64,000 bases of DNA from CBFHND01 sp965657085 (GTDB lineage Bacteria; Pseudomonadota; Alphaproteobacteria; Rhodobacterales; Rhodobacteraceae). Where the stretch lies: the NCBI GenBank assembly GCA_965657085.1, contig CBFHND010000003.1, forward strand, positions 157,356-221,355, in the 5' to 3' direction. Under the pieces are notes generated by a model, which saw nothing but the letters and a program-made list of their open reading frames with translations, did no database searches and was not told the DNA's origin. The first letter of the stretch is position 1. Every line of letters starts with the position of its first letter. The position numbers and the translations under genes were made by a program. Shown piece by piece: positions 10,187 to 19,455 of this stretch.

Positions 10187-10360
10187 TGCCCAAAACACAG
10201 CTGATTACCCCCGCATCACGAATTTTGTGATGCCAAAAGGCAAGAAAAGCCTTGAAGCTGGGCGGGGATCAACCAAACTCTAATACTATGAGGCCATGGT
10301 TGATGACGGGGCTTCGACGACAATACGCCCCCATCGACCCAGATCAGAAGGAGCACGCTC

Positions 10361-12682
10361 GTGCCTTCATTCTCGACGACTTTGGAAAAGGCGATACATT
10401 CCGCGTTGGCTCTGGCCAACGAACGGCGCCATGAATTTGCAACGCTGGAGCATCTGCTTCTGGCGCTGATCGAAGAACCCGATGCCAAGCGGGTGATGCA
10501 GGCGTGCAGCGTCGATGTTGACGAACTGCGCAGCACGCTGGTTGAGTTCGTGGACGAGGATCTGTCAAACCTTGTGACGGACATCGACGGCTCCGAAGCC
10601 GTGCCAACCGCTGCATTCCAGCGGGTGATTCAGCGCGCGGCGATCCATGTGCAGTCCTCGGGCCGCACCGAGGTGACCGGCGCCAACGTGTTGGTCGCCA
10701 TTTTCGCTGAACGCGAAAGCAACGCGGCCTACTTCCTGCAAGAACAGGACATGACCCGTTACGACGCGGTCAACTTCATCGCGCATGGCGTGGCCAAGGA
10801 CCCCGCTTTCGGCGAGGCGCGGCCCGTGTCCGGCGCCCCCGAGCACGAAGAAGAGCCGCAAGGCGTCACCGAAGGCGAAAAGAAGGAAAGCGCGCTGGCC
10901 AAGTACTGCGTGGACCTGAACGCCAAATCGCGCGATGGCGAAATCGATCCGCTGATTGGCCGCGATTCCGAGGTGGAGCGTTGCATTCAGGTGCTGTGCC
11001 GCCGCCGCAAGAACAACCCGCTTCTGGTGGGTGATCCCGGCGTGGGCAAGACCGCCATCGCCGAGGGGCTCGCACGCAAGATCGTGGCAGGTGAGACGCC
11101 CGAGGTGCTGCAGAACACCACCATCTATTCGCTCGATATGGGCGCATTGCTGGCGGGGACGCGGTATCGCGGCGATTTCGAAGAACGGCTGAAGGCCGTG
11201 GTCACCGAGTTGGAAGACCACGACGACGCGGTGCTGTTCATCGACGAAATTCACACAGTGATCGGTGCCGGTGCGACCTCGGGCGGTGCCATGGACGCCT
11301 CCAACCTTCTGAAGCCTGCGCTTCAGGGCGGCAAGCTGCGCACCATGGGCTCCACCACCTACAAGGAATTCCGCCAGCACTTCGAAAAAGACCGCGCGCT
11401 GAGCCGCCGGTTCCAGAAGATCGACGTGTCCGAACCCACGGTCGAAGACGCGGTGAAGATCCTGCGCGGCCTCAAGCCGTATTTCGAGGATCACCATGCG
11501 GTGAAATACACAAGCGACGCGATCAAGACGTCCGTCGAACTGGCAAGCCGCTATATCAACGACCGCAAGCTGCCCGACAGCGCCATCGACGTGATCGACG
11601 AGGCGGGCGCGGCCCAGCACCTTGTGCAGGCCGCCAAGCGCCGCAAGACCATCGGCACCAAGGAGATCGAGGCCGTCGTGGCCAAGATCGCCCGTATCCC
11701 GCCGAAGAACGTCAGCAAGGACGACGCCGAGGTGCTCAAGGACCTCGAAGGCTCGCTCAAGCGCGTGGTCTTTGGTCAGGACAATGCCATCGAAGCCCTG
11801 TCTTCGGCGATCAAGCTGGCCCGCGCGGGCCTGCGTGAACCTGAAAAACCCATCGGCAACTACCTCTTTGCCGGACCGACAGGCGTCGGCAAGACCGAGG
11901 TGGCAAAGCAACTGGCCGATACGCTGGGCGTTGAACTGCTGCGCTTCGATATGTCCGAGTACATGGAGAAACATGCGGTCAGCCGCCTGATCGGTGCGCC
12001 TCCGGGCTATGTCGGCTTTGATCAGGGTGGCATGCTCACGGATGGTGTGGATCAGCACCCGCATTGCGTGCTGCTGCTGGACGAGATGGAAAAGGCGCAC
12101 CCGGATGTCTACAACATCCTGCTGCAGGTCATGGACCATGGCCGCCTGACCGATCACAACGGCCGCACCGTGGATTTCCGCAACGTGGTACTGATCATGA
12201 CCTCGAACGCAGGGGCCTCCGATCAGGCGCGCGCGCCGTTGGGCTTTGGCCGCGACCGCCGCGAAGGCGAGGATACCGCCGCCATCGAACGCATGTTCAC
12301 ACCGGAATTCCGCAACCGTCTGGACGCAGTGATCAGCTTTGCACCACTGCCCAAATCCGTGATCCTGCAAGTGGTCGAAAAGTTCGTGCTCCAGCTCGAA
12401 GCACAGCTTCTGGACCGCAACGTGACCATCGAACTGACCAAGCCCGCTGCCGAGTGGCTGGCCAACAAGGGCTACGACGACAAGATGGGCGCCCGCCCCC
12501 TTGGCCGCGTGATCCAGGAACACATCAAGAAGCCGCTGGCCGAGGAATTGCTCTTTGGCAAGCTGGCCAAGGGTGGTGTGGTCAAGGTCGGCCTGAAAGG
12601 CGGCGCGCTGGATCTCAAGATTGAAGGGCCGGACAAACCGCGTATCTCGGGCAACAAGCCTCCGCTTTTGACGGCGGAATGA
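10361..12682 (+). CDS. clpA: ATP-dependent Clp protease ATP-binding subunit ClpA
   Basis: AAA+ unfoldase that feeds substrates to ClpP. 773 residues from a GTG with AAGGAG seven bases upstream. The order is N-domain (1-150), an acidic linker, AAA1 with GDPGVGKT at 224-231, and AAA2 with GPTGVGKT at 505-512. It lacks the ClpB middle coiled coil, which supports ClpA over ClpB. The ClpP-docking loop that reads IGL in E. coli ClpA reads LGF here (627-629, in RAPLGFGRDRRE). No clpS is adjacent. The M23 peptidase gene follows seven bases later. Confidence 0.95.
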   Translation: MPSFSTTLEKAIHSALALANERRHEFATLEHLLLALIEEPDAKRVMQACSVDVDELRSTLVEFVDEDLSNLVTDIDGSEAVPTAAFQRVIQRAAIHVQSSGRTEVTGANVLVAIFAERESNAAYFLQEQDMTRYDAVNFIAHGVAKDPAFGEARPVSGAPEHEEEPQGVTEGEKKESALAKYCVDLNAKSRDGEIDPLIGRDSEVERCIQVLCRRRKNNPLLVGDPGVGKTAIAEGLARKIVAGETPEVLQNTTIYSLDMGALLAGTRYRGDFEERLKAVVTELEDHDDAVLFIDEIHTVIGAGATSGGAMDASNLLKPALQGGKLRTMGSTTYKEFRQHFEKDRALSRRFQKIDVSEPTVEDAVKILRGLKPYFEDHHAVKYTSDAIKTSVELASRYINDRKLPDSAIDVIDEAGAAQHLVQAAKRRKTIGTKEIEAVVAKIARIPPKNVSKDDAEVLKDLEGSLKRVVFGQDNAIEALSSAIKLARAGLREPEKPIGNYLFAGPTGVGKTEVAKQLADTLGVELLRFDMSEYMEKHAVSRLIGAPPGYVGFDQGGMLTDGVDQHPHCVLLLDEMEKAHPDVYNILLQVMDHGRLTDHNGRTVDFRNVVLIMTSNAGASDQARAPLGFGRDRREGEDTAAIERMFTPEFRNRLDAVISFAPLPKSVILQVVEKFVLQLEAQLLDRNVTIELTKPAAEWLANKGYDDKMGARPLGRVIQEHIKKPLAEELLFGKLAKGGVVKVGLKGGALDLKIEGPDKPRISGNKPPLLTAE

Positions 12683-12689
12683 TGCGACC

Positions 12690-13661
12690 ATGATCCGGGC
12701 GGCCCTTCTTGCCCTGACATTGGTACCCGCCGCGGTTTTGCCCGCGGCGGGAGATCCTGTGTTCAGCGCCCCGATCGCCTGCGATCTTGGATCGAACTGT
12801 TTTATCCAGCAATATGTAGACCACGACCCCGGCAAGGGCGCACGCGACTTCCGTTGCGCCCCGCTCACCTATGATGGCCACAAGGGCACCGATTTCGCCC
12901 TGCGCACCCACAACCAGATGCGTGCGGGCGTCGATGTGATCGCCGCCGCCCCCGGCACCATCAAGGCGACCCGAGACGGTGTGGCCGACCGCCTCTATTC
13001 CGACGCCAACGCCGAATACGTATCGGGCCGCGAATGTGGCAACGGGGTGGTGATTGACCACGGCGACGGCTGGGAAACCCAATATTGCCACCTGCGCAAA
13101 GGGACGATCGCGGTGCGCAAAGGCGCGCAAGTCAAAACCGGTACGCGCCTGGGCGAGGTCGGGCTGAGCGGACGCACACAGTTCCCCCACGTCCACATGG
13201 GTGTCCGCAAGAACGGACAGGTGATCGACCCCTTCGATCCCGATGGCGAACTGACATGCGGCACCCCTGACACCAACACACTCTGGGCAGAACCCCTGCC
13301 CTACCGACCTGGCGGTGTGCTGACCGTGGGATTTTCCGACGGCATCCCCTCTTTCGATGATGTCAGATCAGGCCGCGCCGCTGAAAGCAGCTTGTCTGCG
13401 GACGCGCCGGCGGTGGTGATCTACGGCTTTGCCTTCGGCGGACAGGAAGGCGATGAAATGCGGCTCGTGCTGCGGGGACCCGGCGGCGTGATCGTGGATC
13501 AGACGGAAACCCTGCCCAAGGATCAGGCACAATTTTTTCGTGCGGTTGGCAAGCGGTTGCCCGGCGAAGGCTGGCCCCGCGGGACATACGCCGGCACTGT
13601 CACGCTCAGCCGTGAAGGTCGCACCGTAAACAGTCAGTCCTCGGAGATCCGCGTGCGCTAA
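12690..13661 (+). CDS. M23-family (LytM) metallopeptidase, secreted
   Basis: 323 residues with a signal peptide (MIRAALLALTLVPAAVLPAAG). The M23 zinc ligands are present: H64 and D68 in HKGTD, and H167-V-H169 in PHVHMGV. M23 enzymes cleave peptidoglycan cross-bridges, so it likely acts in cell-wall remodelling in the periplasm. The C-terminal ~110 residues form an extra Ig-like or beta-rich module. It starts seven bases after clpA and may be read through from it, but a functional link is not evident. Confidence 0.88.
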   Translation: MIRAALLALTLVPAAVLPAAGDPVFSAPIACDLGSNCFIQQYVDHDPGKGARDFRCAPLTYDGHKGTDFALRTHNQMRAGVDVIAAAPGTIKATRDGVADRLYSDANAEYVSGRECGNGVVIDHGDGWETQYCHLRKGTIAVRKGAQVKTGTRLGEVGLSGRTQFPHVHMGVRKNGQVIDPFDPDGELTCGTPDTNTLWAEPLPYRPGGVLTVGFSDGIPSFDDVRSGRAAESSLSADAPAVVIYGFAFGGQEGDEMRLVLRGPGGVIVDQTETLPKDQAQFFRAVGKRLPGEGWPRGTYAGTVTLSREGRTVNSQSSEIRVR

Positions 13662-13704
13662 GGCAGGGCATGCCCTGCCCCGCGCGACCACCTTCCTGGA
13701 ACCC

Positions 13705-13727
13705 GTAAGGTGGGCCTTCGGGCCACC
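13705..13727. terminator. Hairpin between convergent M23 peptidase and OmpA-like genes
   Basis: GTAAGGTGG(G)CC pairs with GGCCACC across a TTCG tetraloop, with one bulged G. It lies between two convergent stops (13661 and 13728). There is no T-run, so terminator function is inferred from position. The GTAAGGTGGG edge matches the palindrome in the atpD-atpC spacer. Confidence 0.4.
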
Positions 13728-15791
13728 CTATTTCTCAGTGAATTTCAATTCGATGCGACGGTTTTGCGCGCGCGCCGCAGCCGTGTCTTCGGTATTGATC
13801 GGCTGATACTGCCCAAAGCCGTTGGCCGACAGGCGACCCGGTGGAATGCCCAGGAAGTTGACCATGTACTTGACCACCGACAGCGCCCGCGCCTGGCTCA
13901 ATTCCCAGTTGTCCGCAAACGCACCCTGACCCGACAGCGGCACGTTGTCCGTATGTCCATCCACCCGGATCACCCAGTCGATCTGGGGCGGAATGTCACC
14001 TGCGATGTCACGCAGAATGCCCGCGATCTTGGCAATCTCGCCTTCGCCCTCTTCCGACAGTTCGGCACCGCCGGGCGGAAACAGAACCTCAGAGGAAAAC
14101 ACAAACCGGTCCCCGACGATCCGGACCCCTTCCAGCGATCCCAGAACATCGCGCAGCTGCCCAAAGAACTCTGACCGGTACTTTTCCAGGTTCTGCGCCT
14201 CGGCTTCCAAACGCTTGCGCTCGGCCTCTTCCAACTCGCGCCGCCGCCGCTCTTCTGCCGCCACCCGCGCCAATGCCGTGTTCAACTCGCTGCCCAGCGA
14301 TTGCAGTTGCACCTGCGACGCCGCATCGCGGTCCTTTGCATCGTCCAACAAGGCCTGCAACTCCCCCAGTTGGGTGCGCAAGGCCGCGACCTGCTGGTTC
14401 AACAACTCGGTCTGACGCTGTGCCTCGGCACTTTTCACCTCTTCGTCCGCCAGCGCCCGGCGCGCTTCGGCCAGAAGGATTTCGCGCTGCTGCGCTTCAC
14501 TACTGCTTTCCCCGGCCACCTGTTCGGCGGCCAATTTCGCCGCCAGCGCCGCCGCAAGCTGGGCGCGCACATCCTCGACCGAGGCTGACGCCGCATTCGC
14601 CGCAGTCTCAGCCGCCAGCCGCGCCGCCAAGGCTTCGGCCAACTGATTGCGCACCTCTTGCAAGGCCGCCGCACTGTCTGCCTCGCTATTGCGCGCCGTA
14701 TCCAGATCGGCCAGCGCCGCAGCCAATCGCGCGCGAAGATCAGCCGTATCAGCGCTGCCCGCTTCGATCGTCGCCTGGGCCAAATCCAACTGCCCCTGCA
14801 AGGCGGCAATGGCCGCTTCCAATTCGGCCTTTTCGTTCAAAAGCCCCTGCCGTTCCGCCGTCAACTCCGCCGCCGTGCTTTGGGCATCCGACGCGCTGGA
14901 TTGCAGCTGCTCCACTTGCAAGAGCGCCGCCACCAATGCCGCATCCAGATCGGCTTCCGCCGCCCGTGCCGCGGCCAAAAGGGTCAGCGTATCCTCGGCC
15001 TGCTGGCGTTGCTCTTCCAGAGCCAGCGTCATGGCCGTCAATTCGGTGTCCGCCTCTTCCAAGCGCTTGCGCAGCAGTGCGGCGGCCTCTGCTTCGGCCA
15101 GACGTGCAGCCTCTTGCTCACTCAGGGCCGTTTGTGCAGCCGTCAGATCGGCGCTCAAAGCCGCAGCTTGCCCTTCGGCCTCCGCCATGCGCGCCCGTAA
15201 ATCGGCCACCAGCGCGTCCAGCGCCTTACGGCGCGCCGCCGCCAAACGCGCGGCCTCGCTTTGCGCATCGACCTCATCCCGCGCCGCGGCCAGAGCAAGG
15301 TTCAGCGCCTCCTGCTCGGACAGGATGCGCGCCTGTTCGGTCCGCAAATCGCTGACCGTGGCCCGCGCTGTGTCCCGGTCGGCAATCAACGCGGCAACCT
15401 GCGCCTCGAAACCGGTGATCCGGGCTTGGGCCGCATCAAGATCGGCGGTGCGTGCGTCCCGCTCCGCCGTCAGGGCGGCAATGACCGACGCCTGCTGCGC
15501 CAATTGCGCCTCCGCATCGTTCAAAGTGGCATTGAGTGCATTGAGCCGCGCATCCAGCTGGTTGCCGCGCCGCTCTTCCAGCCCCAGCGCCTGCGCCAGT
15601 GCCGCCACTTCGCCAGCCAGCGCATCCAACTCGCTTTCCTGCCCCGAAATCGTTTCCCGCAGCACGAACTGCACCACCATGAAGATGGTCAGCACGAACA
15701 TCAGCACCAGCAAAAGGCCGGTCATCGCATCCACGAACCCCGGCCAGATCGAGGCTTGAAAGCGCTGCCCGGTGCGGCGCGACAGGGCCAT
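13728..15791 (-). CDS. MotB/OmpA-like protein with a long coiled coil
   Basis: 687 residues from the ATG at 15791. A single N-terminal membrane segment (about 22-45, LLLVLMFVLTIFMVVQFVL) follows a short cytoplasmic end that contains the D-x-M-T-G-L pattern of MotB/TolR-type plugs (VDAMTGLL). Residues about 50-540 are an almost unbroken Ala/Leu/Glu-rich coiled coil. The last ~130 residues are an OmpA/MotB peptidoglycan-binding domain (RVDGHTDNVPLSG, NWELSQARALSVVKYM, NRRIELKF). The stop of the ExbB-like gene overlaps its start, so the two are probably a complex: a proton-driven stator pair whose partner is unknown. Confidence 0.88.
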   Translation of the reverse strand: MALSRRTGQRFQASIWPGFVDAMTGLLLVLMFVLTIFMVVQFVLRETISGQESELDALAGEVAALAQALGLEERRGNQLDARLNALNATLNDAEAQLAQQASVIAALTAERDARTADLDAAQARITGFEAQVAALIADRDTARATVSDLRTEQARILSEQEALNLALAAARDEVDAQSEAARLAAARRKALDALVADLRARMAEAEGQAAALSADLTAAQTALSEQEAARLAEAEAAALLRKRLEEADTELTAMTLALEEQRQQAEDTLTLLAAARAAEADLDAALVAALLQVEQLQSSASDAQSTAAELTAERQGLLNEKAELEAAIAALQGQLDLAQATIEAGSADTADLRARLAAALADLDTARNSEADSAAALQEVRNQLAEALAARLAAETAANAASASVEDVRAQLAAALAAKLAAEQVAGESSSEAQQREILLAEARRALADEEVKSAEAQRQTELLNQQVAALRTQLGELQALLDDAKDRDAASQVQLQSLGSELNTALARVAAEERRRRELEEAERKRLEAEAQNLEKYRSEFFGQLRDVLGSLEGVRIVGDRFVFSSEVLFPPGGAELSEEGEGEIAKIAGILRDIAGDIPPQIDWVIRVDGHTDNVPLSGQGAFADNWELSQARALSVVKYMVNFLGIPPGRLSANGFGQYQPINTEDTAAARAQNRRIELKFTEK

Positions 15792-15793
15792 GA

Positions 15794-17005
15794 TCAACCC
15801 TCGCCTTGGTGCGGATCAGATTGCGGCGCGGTCTTGCGGTTGTTGCGCCGGTTCTGGCCGCGTGGCTGGCTCAGCGCTTGAGCCAGCGCGGAAATATCCG
15901 TGCGCAGTTCCGCCATGCTTTCCTGACGGCCGGCGGAAATCTCTTCGAGAATGCGCAGCATCTGCACATCGATCGATCGCAGGCGCATCCGGCTTTCGGC
16001 ATCAATGCCGTCGCCGCCGCCTTGTGCTTCGAGATGCGCAATCAGCCGTTCCTGCCCCGCAGCCACCCGTTCCAGCGCTGAATTCTCGGTGTCGCCGTTC
16101 TGCATCTGCCGGGTCATGCCGTCGACCGCATCGGCCAGCTTGCCCAGCTTTTCATCCAACATCGAGCGGCTGACATCGGATTGGGTGAACATCTGTTGCA
16201 GGGCTTCCATCTGCTCGGCCAGATGATCGATGACCCCGCCCATGACGTTCTGATCACTTGCGCTCTCCTCGCCCGAGGCAAAGGTGACACGGGTGATCGA
16301 GCTGAGCCATTCTTCAAGCTCGCGGTAAAACCGGTTCTGACCATGGCCCGCGAACAGCTCAAGCAGACCCACCACCAACGACCCCGCCAACCCCAACAAG
16401 GACGAGGCAAAGGCCACGCCCATGCCCGAAAGTTGACTGTCGAGCCCGTTCATCAGCCGTCCGAACACGGCTGTGCCCGGCTCACCATCCTGTGGGGCAA
16501 GGCTGCGGATCGTGTCGACCAACGCGGGCACGGTGGTGGCCAGCCCATAGAACGTGCCCAAAAGACCAAGAAAAATCAGAAGGTTGACGATATATCGCGT
16601 AATCTCGCGCGCTTCGTCGATGCGCGTGGCCACGGAATCCAGAATGGACCGGCTGGATGAGGCCGACACCTGCATACGCGCGCCCCGGGTGCGCAGCAAA
16701 GCCGCCAGCGGTGCCAGCATTTGCGGCGCCTTGTCGCTGGGCTGCAGCGTTTCGGCGGCAAACCCTTCAATCCAGCGCACCGACCCGATCAGTTGCAGAA
16801 CCTGCCAGAACGTCGCCACCACGCCCACGAAAAAGACGAAGATGATGAACCCGTTCAGATAGGGGTTCGCCTGAAACACAGGCAGCACGCGCGGCATCGC
16901 CACGAACGCCGCCATGCCACTGAAGCCAAGCACCAGCAGCATCAGCGCGATCTGTCGCACCGGTTGGGAAAATTGTGGTCGCGCCTCGCGGTCGGCTTGC
17001 GACAT
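15794..17005 (-). CDS. MotA/TolQ/ExbB-like proton-channel protein
   Basis: 403 residues. Hydrophobic segments lie near 19-38, 50-72, 138-160 and 195-218. The region FLGLLGTFYGLATTVPAL (about 145-162) and GVAFASSLLGLAGSLVVGLLE is the MotA/TolQ/ExbB channel signature. The C-terminal ~150 residues are soluble and helix-rich, with a charged end (RGQNRRNNRK). It is immediately upstream of and overlaps the MotB/OmpA-like gene. Neither tolR/tolA nor flagellar genes are nearby, so it is not a standard Tol, Exb or Mot unit. Confidence 0.88.
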   Translation of the reverse strand: MSQADREARPQFSQPVRQIALMLLVLGFSGMAAFVAMPRVLPVFQANPYLNGFIIFVFFVGVVATFWQVLQLIGSVRWIEGFAAETLQPSDKAPQMLAPLAALLRTRGARMQVSASSSRSILDSVATRIDEAREITRYIVNLLIFLGLLGTFYGLATTVPALVDTIRSLAPQDGEPGTAVFGRLMNGLDSQLSGMGVAFASSLLGLAGSLVVGLLELFAGHGQNRFYRELEEWLSSITRVTFASGEESASDQNVMGGVIDHLAEQMEALQQMFTQSDVSRSMLDEKLGKLADAVDGMTRQMQNGDTENSALERVAAGQERLIAHLEAQGGGDGIDAESRMRLRSIDVQMLRILEEISAGRQESMAELRTDISALAQALSQPRGQNRRNNRKTAPQSDPHQGEG

Positions 17006-17077
17006 GCGCCGGGCTCCTTGCCCTTTTGTTCTGCTCTGCAGCTAGGTTAACGAAAACCGCCGGTCAAGGCCAAGGAT

Positions 17078-17608
17078 TTATGCGCAAATGGCCCGCACCC
17101 GCGCATCCAGCCAGTCCAGATCGGCGTCTTGCAGCCCCAATTCATTCAGATGGCGCGTGGTGTTCCAAAGATACTCGGTATTGGGGCCGCGACCGCCCAC
17201 GGCGGTGGCGATGATTTGCGCCTGTTCTTCCAGCGGCATGCCACCACAGTACTGCACGTGATCTGCGTCAATCACATAGGCCAGCGCAGCCACCTGCCGC
17301 CCATCCACCAGGTCAAGCGTGACCCTGTGCTCCACATAAGCCGACGAGATCAACTCGCGTTCGCGCAGGTAGGCCAGCGTTGCGTCCTCCTGCCCCGCCG
17401 CAACCGCCAGCGCCAGTCCCTCGCAGGATGCGCCCTTGACCTGATCCAGCGCCAGAACAAGGCCGGGATCCTCTTCGGTGCCGCGATGGTGGATCGACCG
17501 CATACAGAAGGACCGTGCGTAATCGGGCAGACGCGCCACCACCTGCTCGGCCACGTCAAAGCCCGGGTTCCACAGCAGACTGCCATAGCCGAACACCCAC
17601 ATCGTCAT
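17078..17608 (-). CDS. chaC: Glutathione-specific gamma-glutamylcyclotransferase (ChaC-like)
   Basis: 176 residues from the ATG at 17608, which has AAGGA eight bases upstream. ChaC-type enzymes split glutathione into 5-oxoproline and Cys-Gly. The N-terminal substrate loop VFGYGSLLWNPGF (4-16) and the later YLRERE segment with its conserved glutamate match the family. E. coli chaC has about the same fold and a similar length. The gene stands between the MotA-like gene and a divergent DUF2125 gene. Confidence 0.9.
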   Translation of the reverse strand: MTMWVFGYGSLLWNPGFDVAEQVVARLPDYARSFCMRSIHHRGTEEDPGLVLALDQVKGASCEGLALAVAAGQEDATLAYLRERELISSAYVEHRVTLDLVDGRQVAALAYVIDADHVQYCGGMPLEEQAQIIATAVGGRGPNTEYLWNTTRHLNELGLQDADLDWLDARVRAICA

Positions 17609-17671
17609 CGCGCTGGTCCTTTCCTTGCACTCTGGGGTAAATCTGATTTCGAGGCAGAGGAAAAGGGGCAC

Positions 17672-18682
17672 ATGGTGCGGCGGCTGATCTGGATCGCGAT
17701 AGTGGCGGCGACCCTGTGGTGCGCGTGGTGGGCCGTAGCGGCCTTTGGCCTGCACAGCGGGTTGACCGCGTGGTTCGATGCACGCCGCGGCGATGGCTGG
17801 CAGGCAGAGGTGCAAGGCCCTGACATGCGCGGCTTTCCCCTGACCCTGCGCGCGGACTTGACCGGGATCGCGCTGGCCGATCCAGACACCGGGCTTGCCA
17901 TCGAGGTGCCAACCCTCAACATCGCCGCGCCCACCATCTGGCCGGGTGATGTGACCGTCACGTGGCCCCCGGCCCCCATCCTGATCGCAACGCCACAGGG
18001 CAAGGCAGAAGCCACCGCACAACACAGCGTTATGGGGCTGGCCCTGCATCCCGGCCCGGCCCTCGCCCTTGAACACCTCGCATGGGATGCAGGCCCATGG
18101 CGCATCACCACGCCGGAGGGGTCATTGGCCACGGCCACAGCGCTGCGCCTTGCCATGGTGCAATCCGGCGACCGCGACAGCGCCACCTATACCATCGAGG
18201 CGACCGCGCCCGATTTCGCCCCCGGCACCACACCACGGGCGGCGTGGCGGGTGCCGGATGATTGGCCCCTGACCTTCGATGCGCTGAGCATCAATGCAAC
18301 GCTGGATTTTGACCGCCGATGGGACCTGCGCGCGCTGGACGAACGCCGCCCGCAACCGCGCCGCATCGCCCTGCACCTGGCCGAAGCGCATTGGGGCGAT
18401 CTGCGCCTGCGCGTGGCGGCAGACCTGACCGTGGACGCAGAAGGCATTCCCACCGGCACCGTCAACCTTCAGGCCGAGAACTGGCGCGTGATGCTGGATC
18501 TGGCGCAGACTGCCGGCGTGTTGTCGGCGGGAATGAAAACGCAGGCAGAACAGGGGCTTGACCGATTGGCCCGTATGGGTGGCAACCCCAAAGCCTTGGA
18601 CCTGCAACTGAACCTGCGCGGTGGGTTCATGGCCGTGGGCATCATCCCCATCGGCCCCGCGCCCCGGTTGATCCTGCGTTAG
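17672..18682 (+). CDS. DUF2125 domain-containing envelope protein
   Basis: 336 residues from the ATG at 17672, with an AGAGGAAAAGG purine run before it. An N-terminal membrane segment (LIWIAIVAATLWCAWWAVAAFG) is followed by a WFDARRGDGWQAEV start and a soluble beta-rich domain typical of alphaproteobacterial DUF2125 proteins. It is probably periplasmic and membrane-tethered, with unknown function. Its stop overlaps the stop of the convergent extensin-like gene by four bases. Confidence 0.75.
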   Translation: MVRRLIWIAIVAATLWCAWWAVAAFGLHSGLTAWFDARRGDGWQAEVQGPDMRGFPLTLRADLTGIALADPDTGLAIEVPTLNIAAPTIWPGDVTVTWPPAPILIATPQGKAEATAQHSVMGLALHPGPALALEHLAWDAGPWRITTPEGSLATATALRLAMVQSGDRDSATYTIEATAPDFAPGTTPRAAWRVPDDWPLTFDALSINATLDFDRRWDLRALDERRPQPRRIALHLAEAHWGDLRLRVAADLTVDAEGIPTGTVNLQAENWRVMLDLAQTAGVLSAGMKTQAEQGLDRLARMGGNPKALDLQLNLRGGFMAVGIIPIGPAPRLILR

Positions 18683-19455
18683 CGGCAGTATGATCCCGAG
18701 CGGTAGCGCGCGGTGTCGAAGTGAAAGTGATCGCGGTGGTAGCGGTCGGCCTCGGGGCCAAGCACGGTTCCGAAGGGGCCGCACGCGCCCGCGTGCATCT
18801 TGCGCAGGGCTGACCGTGTGCGCGGCGCGTTCCAGCCCTTGAGCACGGTAATCTTGGTGCCATCGCGCAGGGTAAAGCCCGAAATATCGATCGCACGGCC
18901 CTTGCCATGTTCTGAAATCCGCGCGCCTTTCTGGCTGTTGCGCGTGCGGCAGGCATAATGCGCCGCCACCCTGTAACCCGACAGCCCCCCGCCCTTGCGC
19001 GACAGCGCAGGTATCGCCGTGCGCTCGGTCCAGCGCTTCAACGCCTTGGCCGTGTCACAATCCATCACCGATTGCTGGCTCAGCGTGACGCCGGATACAG
19101 AGCGCAGCTTGATCCCGTCGGACAGACCGCAGCCCGCAATGCGCCCCGGCACTGCGCCGACATAGCTGCCCTGCAGATCGGGATCGCCGCACACGGCCCC
19201 CTTGGCCCGCTTGCGTTTGCGCGCCATGGCCTTCTGTTCCACCTCGGGCGGGCGCAAATTGGGGCGCAGCACTGTGGCAGGCCCCGCCACTGCCGCCAAT
19301 CGCACCGCGGTCGTATCGGGGCGCGGAACAACAACGGTGCCGCCAACATTGCGTGCCTCGGTGCCGGCACGGGCCACAGGGCGCAGCGACGTGTCAGGCG
19401 CGGCCATGGCGACCGAGGCCATGAACATCACAACGGCAGCAGCCAGACGGATCAT
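18679..19455 (-). CDS. Extensin-like C-terminal domain protein, secreted
   Basis: 258 residues with a signal peptide (MIRLAAAVVMFMASVAMAA). The C-terminal ~170 residues match the extensin-like family: C-G-x-x-D-L, YACRTRNSQKGARISEHGKGRAID and HRDHFHFD. The H and D residues in SEHGKGRAID and HFHFD look like a metal peptidase-type site related to D,D-peptidases, though activity is unproved. It overlaps the end of the upstream tyrosine dehydrogenase gene (ATGA). Confidence 0.85.
   Translation of the reverse strand: MIRLAAAVVMFMASVAMAAPDTSLRPVARAGTEARNVGGTVVVPRPDTTAVRLAAVAGPATVLRPNLRPPEVEQKAMARKRKRAKGAVCGDPDLQGSYVGAVPGRIAGCGLSDGIKLRSVSGVTLSQQSVMDCDTAKALKRWTERTAIPALSRKGGGLSGYRVAAHYACRTRNSQKGARISEHGKGRAIDISGFTLRDGTKITVLKGWNAPRTRSALRKMHAGACGPFGTVLGPEADRYHRDHFHFDTARYRSGSYCR

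Noticed and set aside
10565..12868. Open frame of 767 codons on the minus strand
   Set aside because: It mirrors clpA, which has complete AAA+ motifs, a start with AAGGAG and full family length.
14301..15759. Ala/Ser/Arg-rich plus-strand frames in the coiled-coil gene
   Set aside because: These are antisense frames of a repetitive Ala/Glu coiled-coil gene and have no start context.
13728..17005. Complete Zorya-type defence system
   Set aside because: Only ZorA/ZorB-like architecture is present; no helicase, nuclease or ZorC-like gene is next to it, and the coiled coil is on the other subunit.
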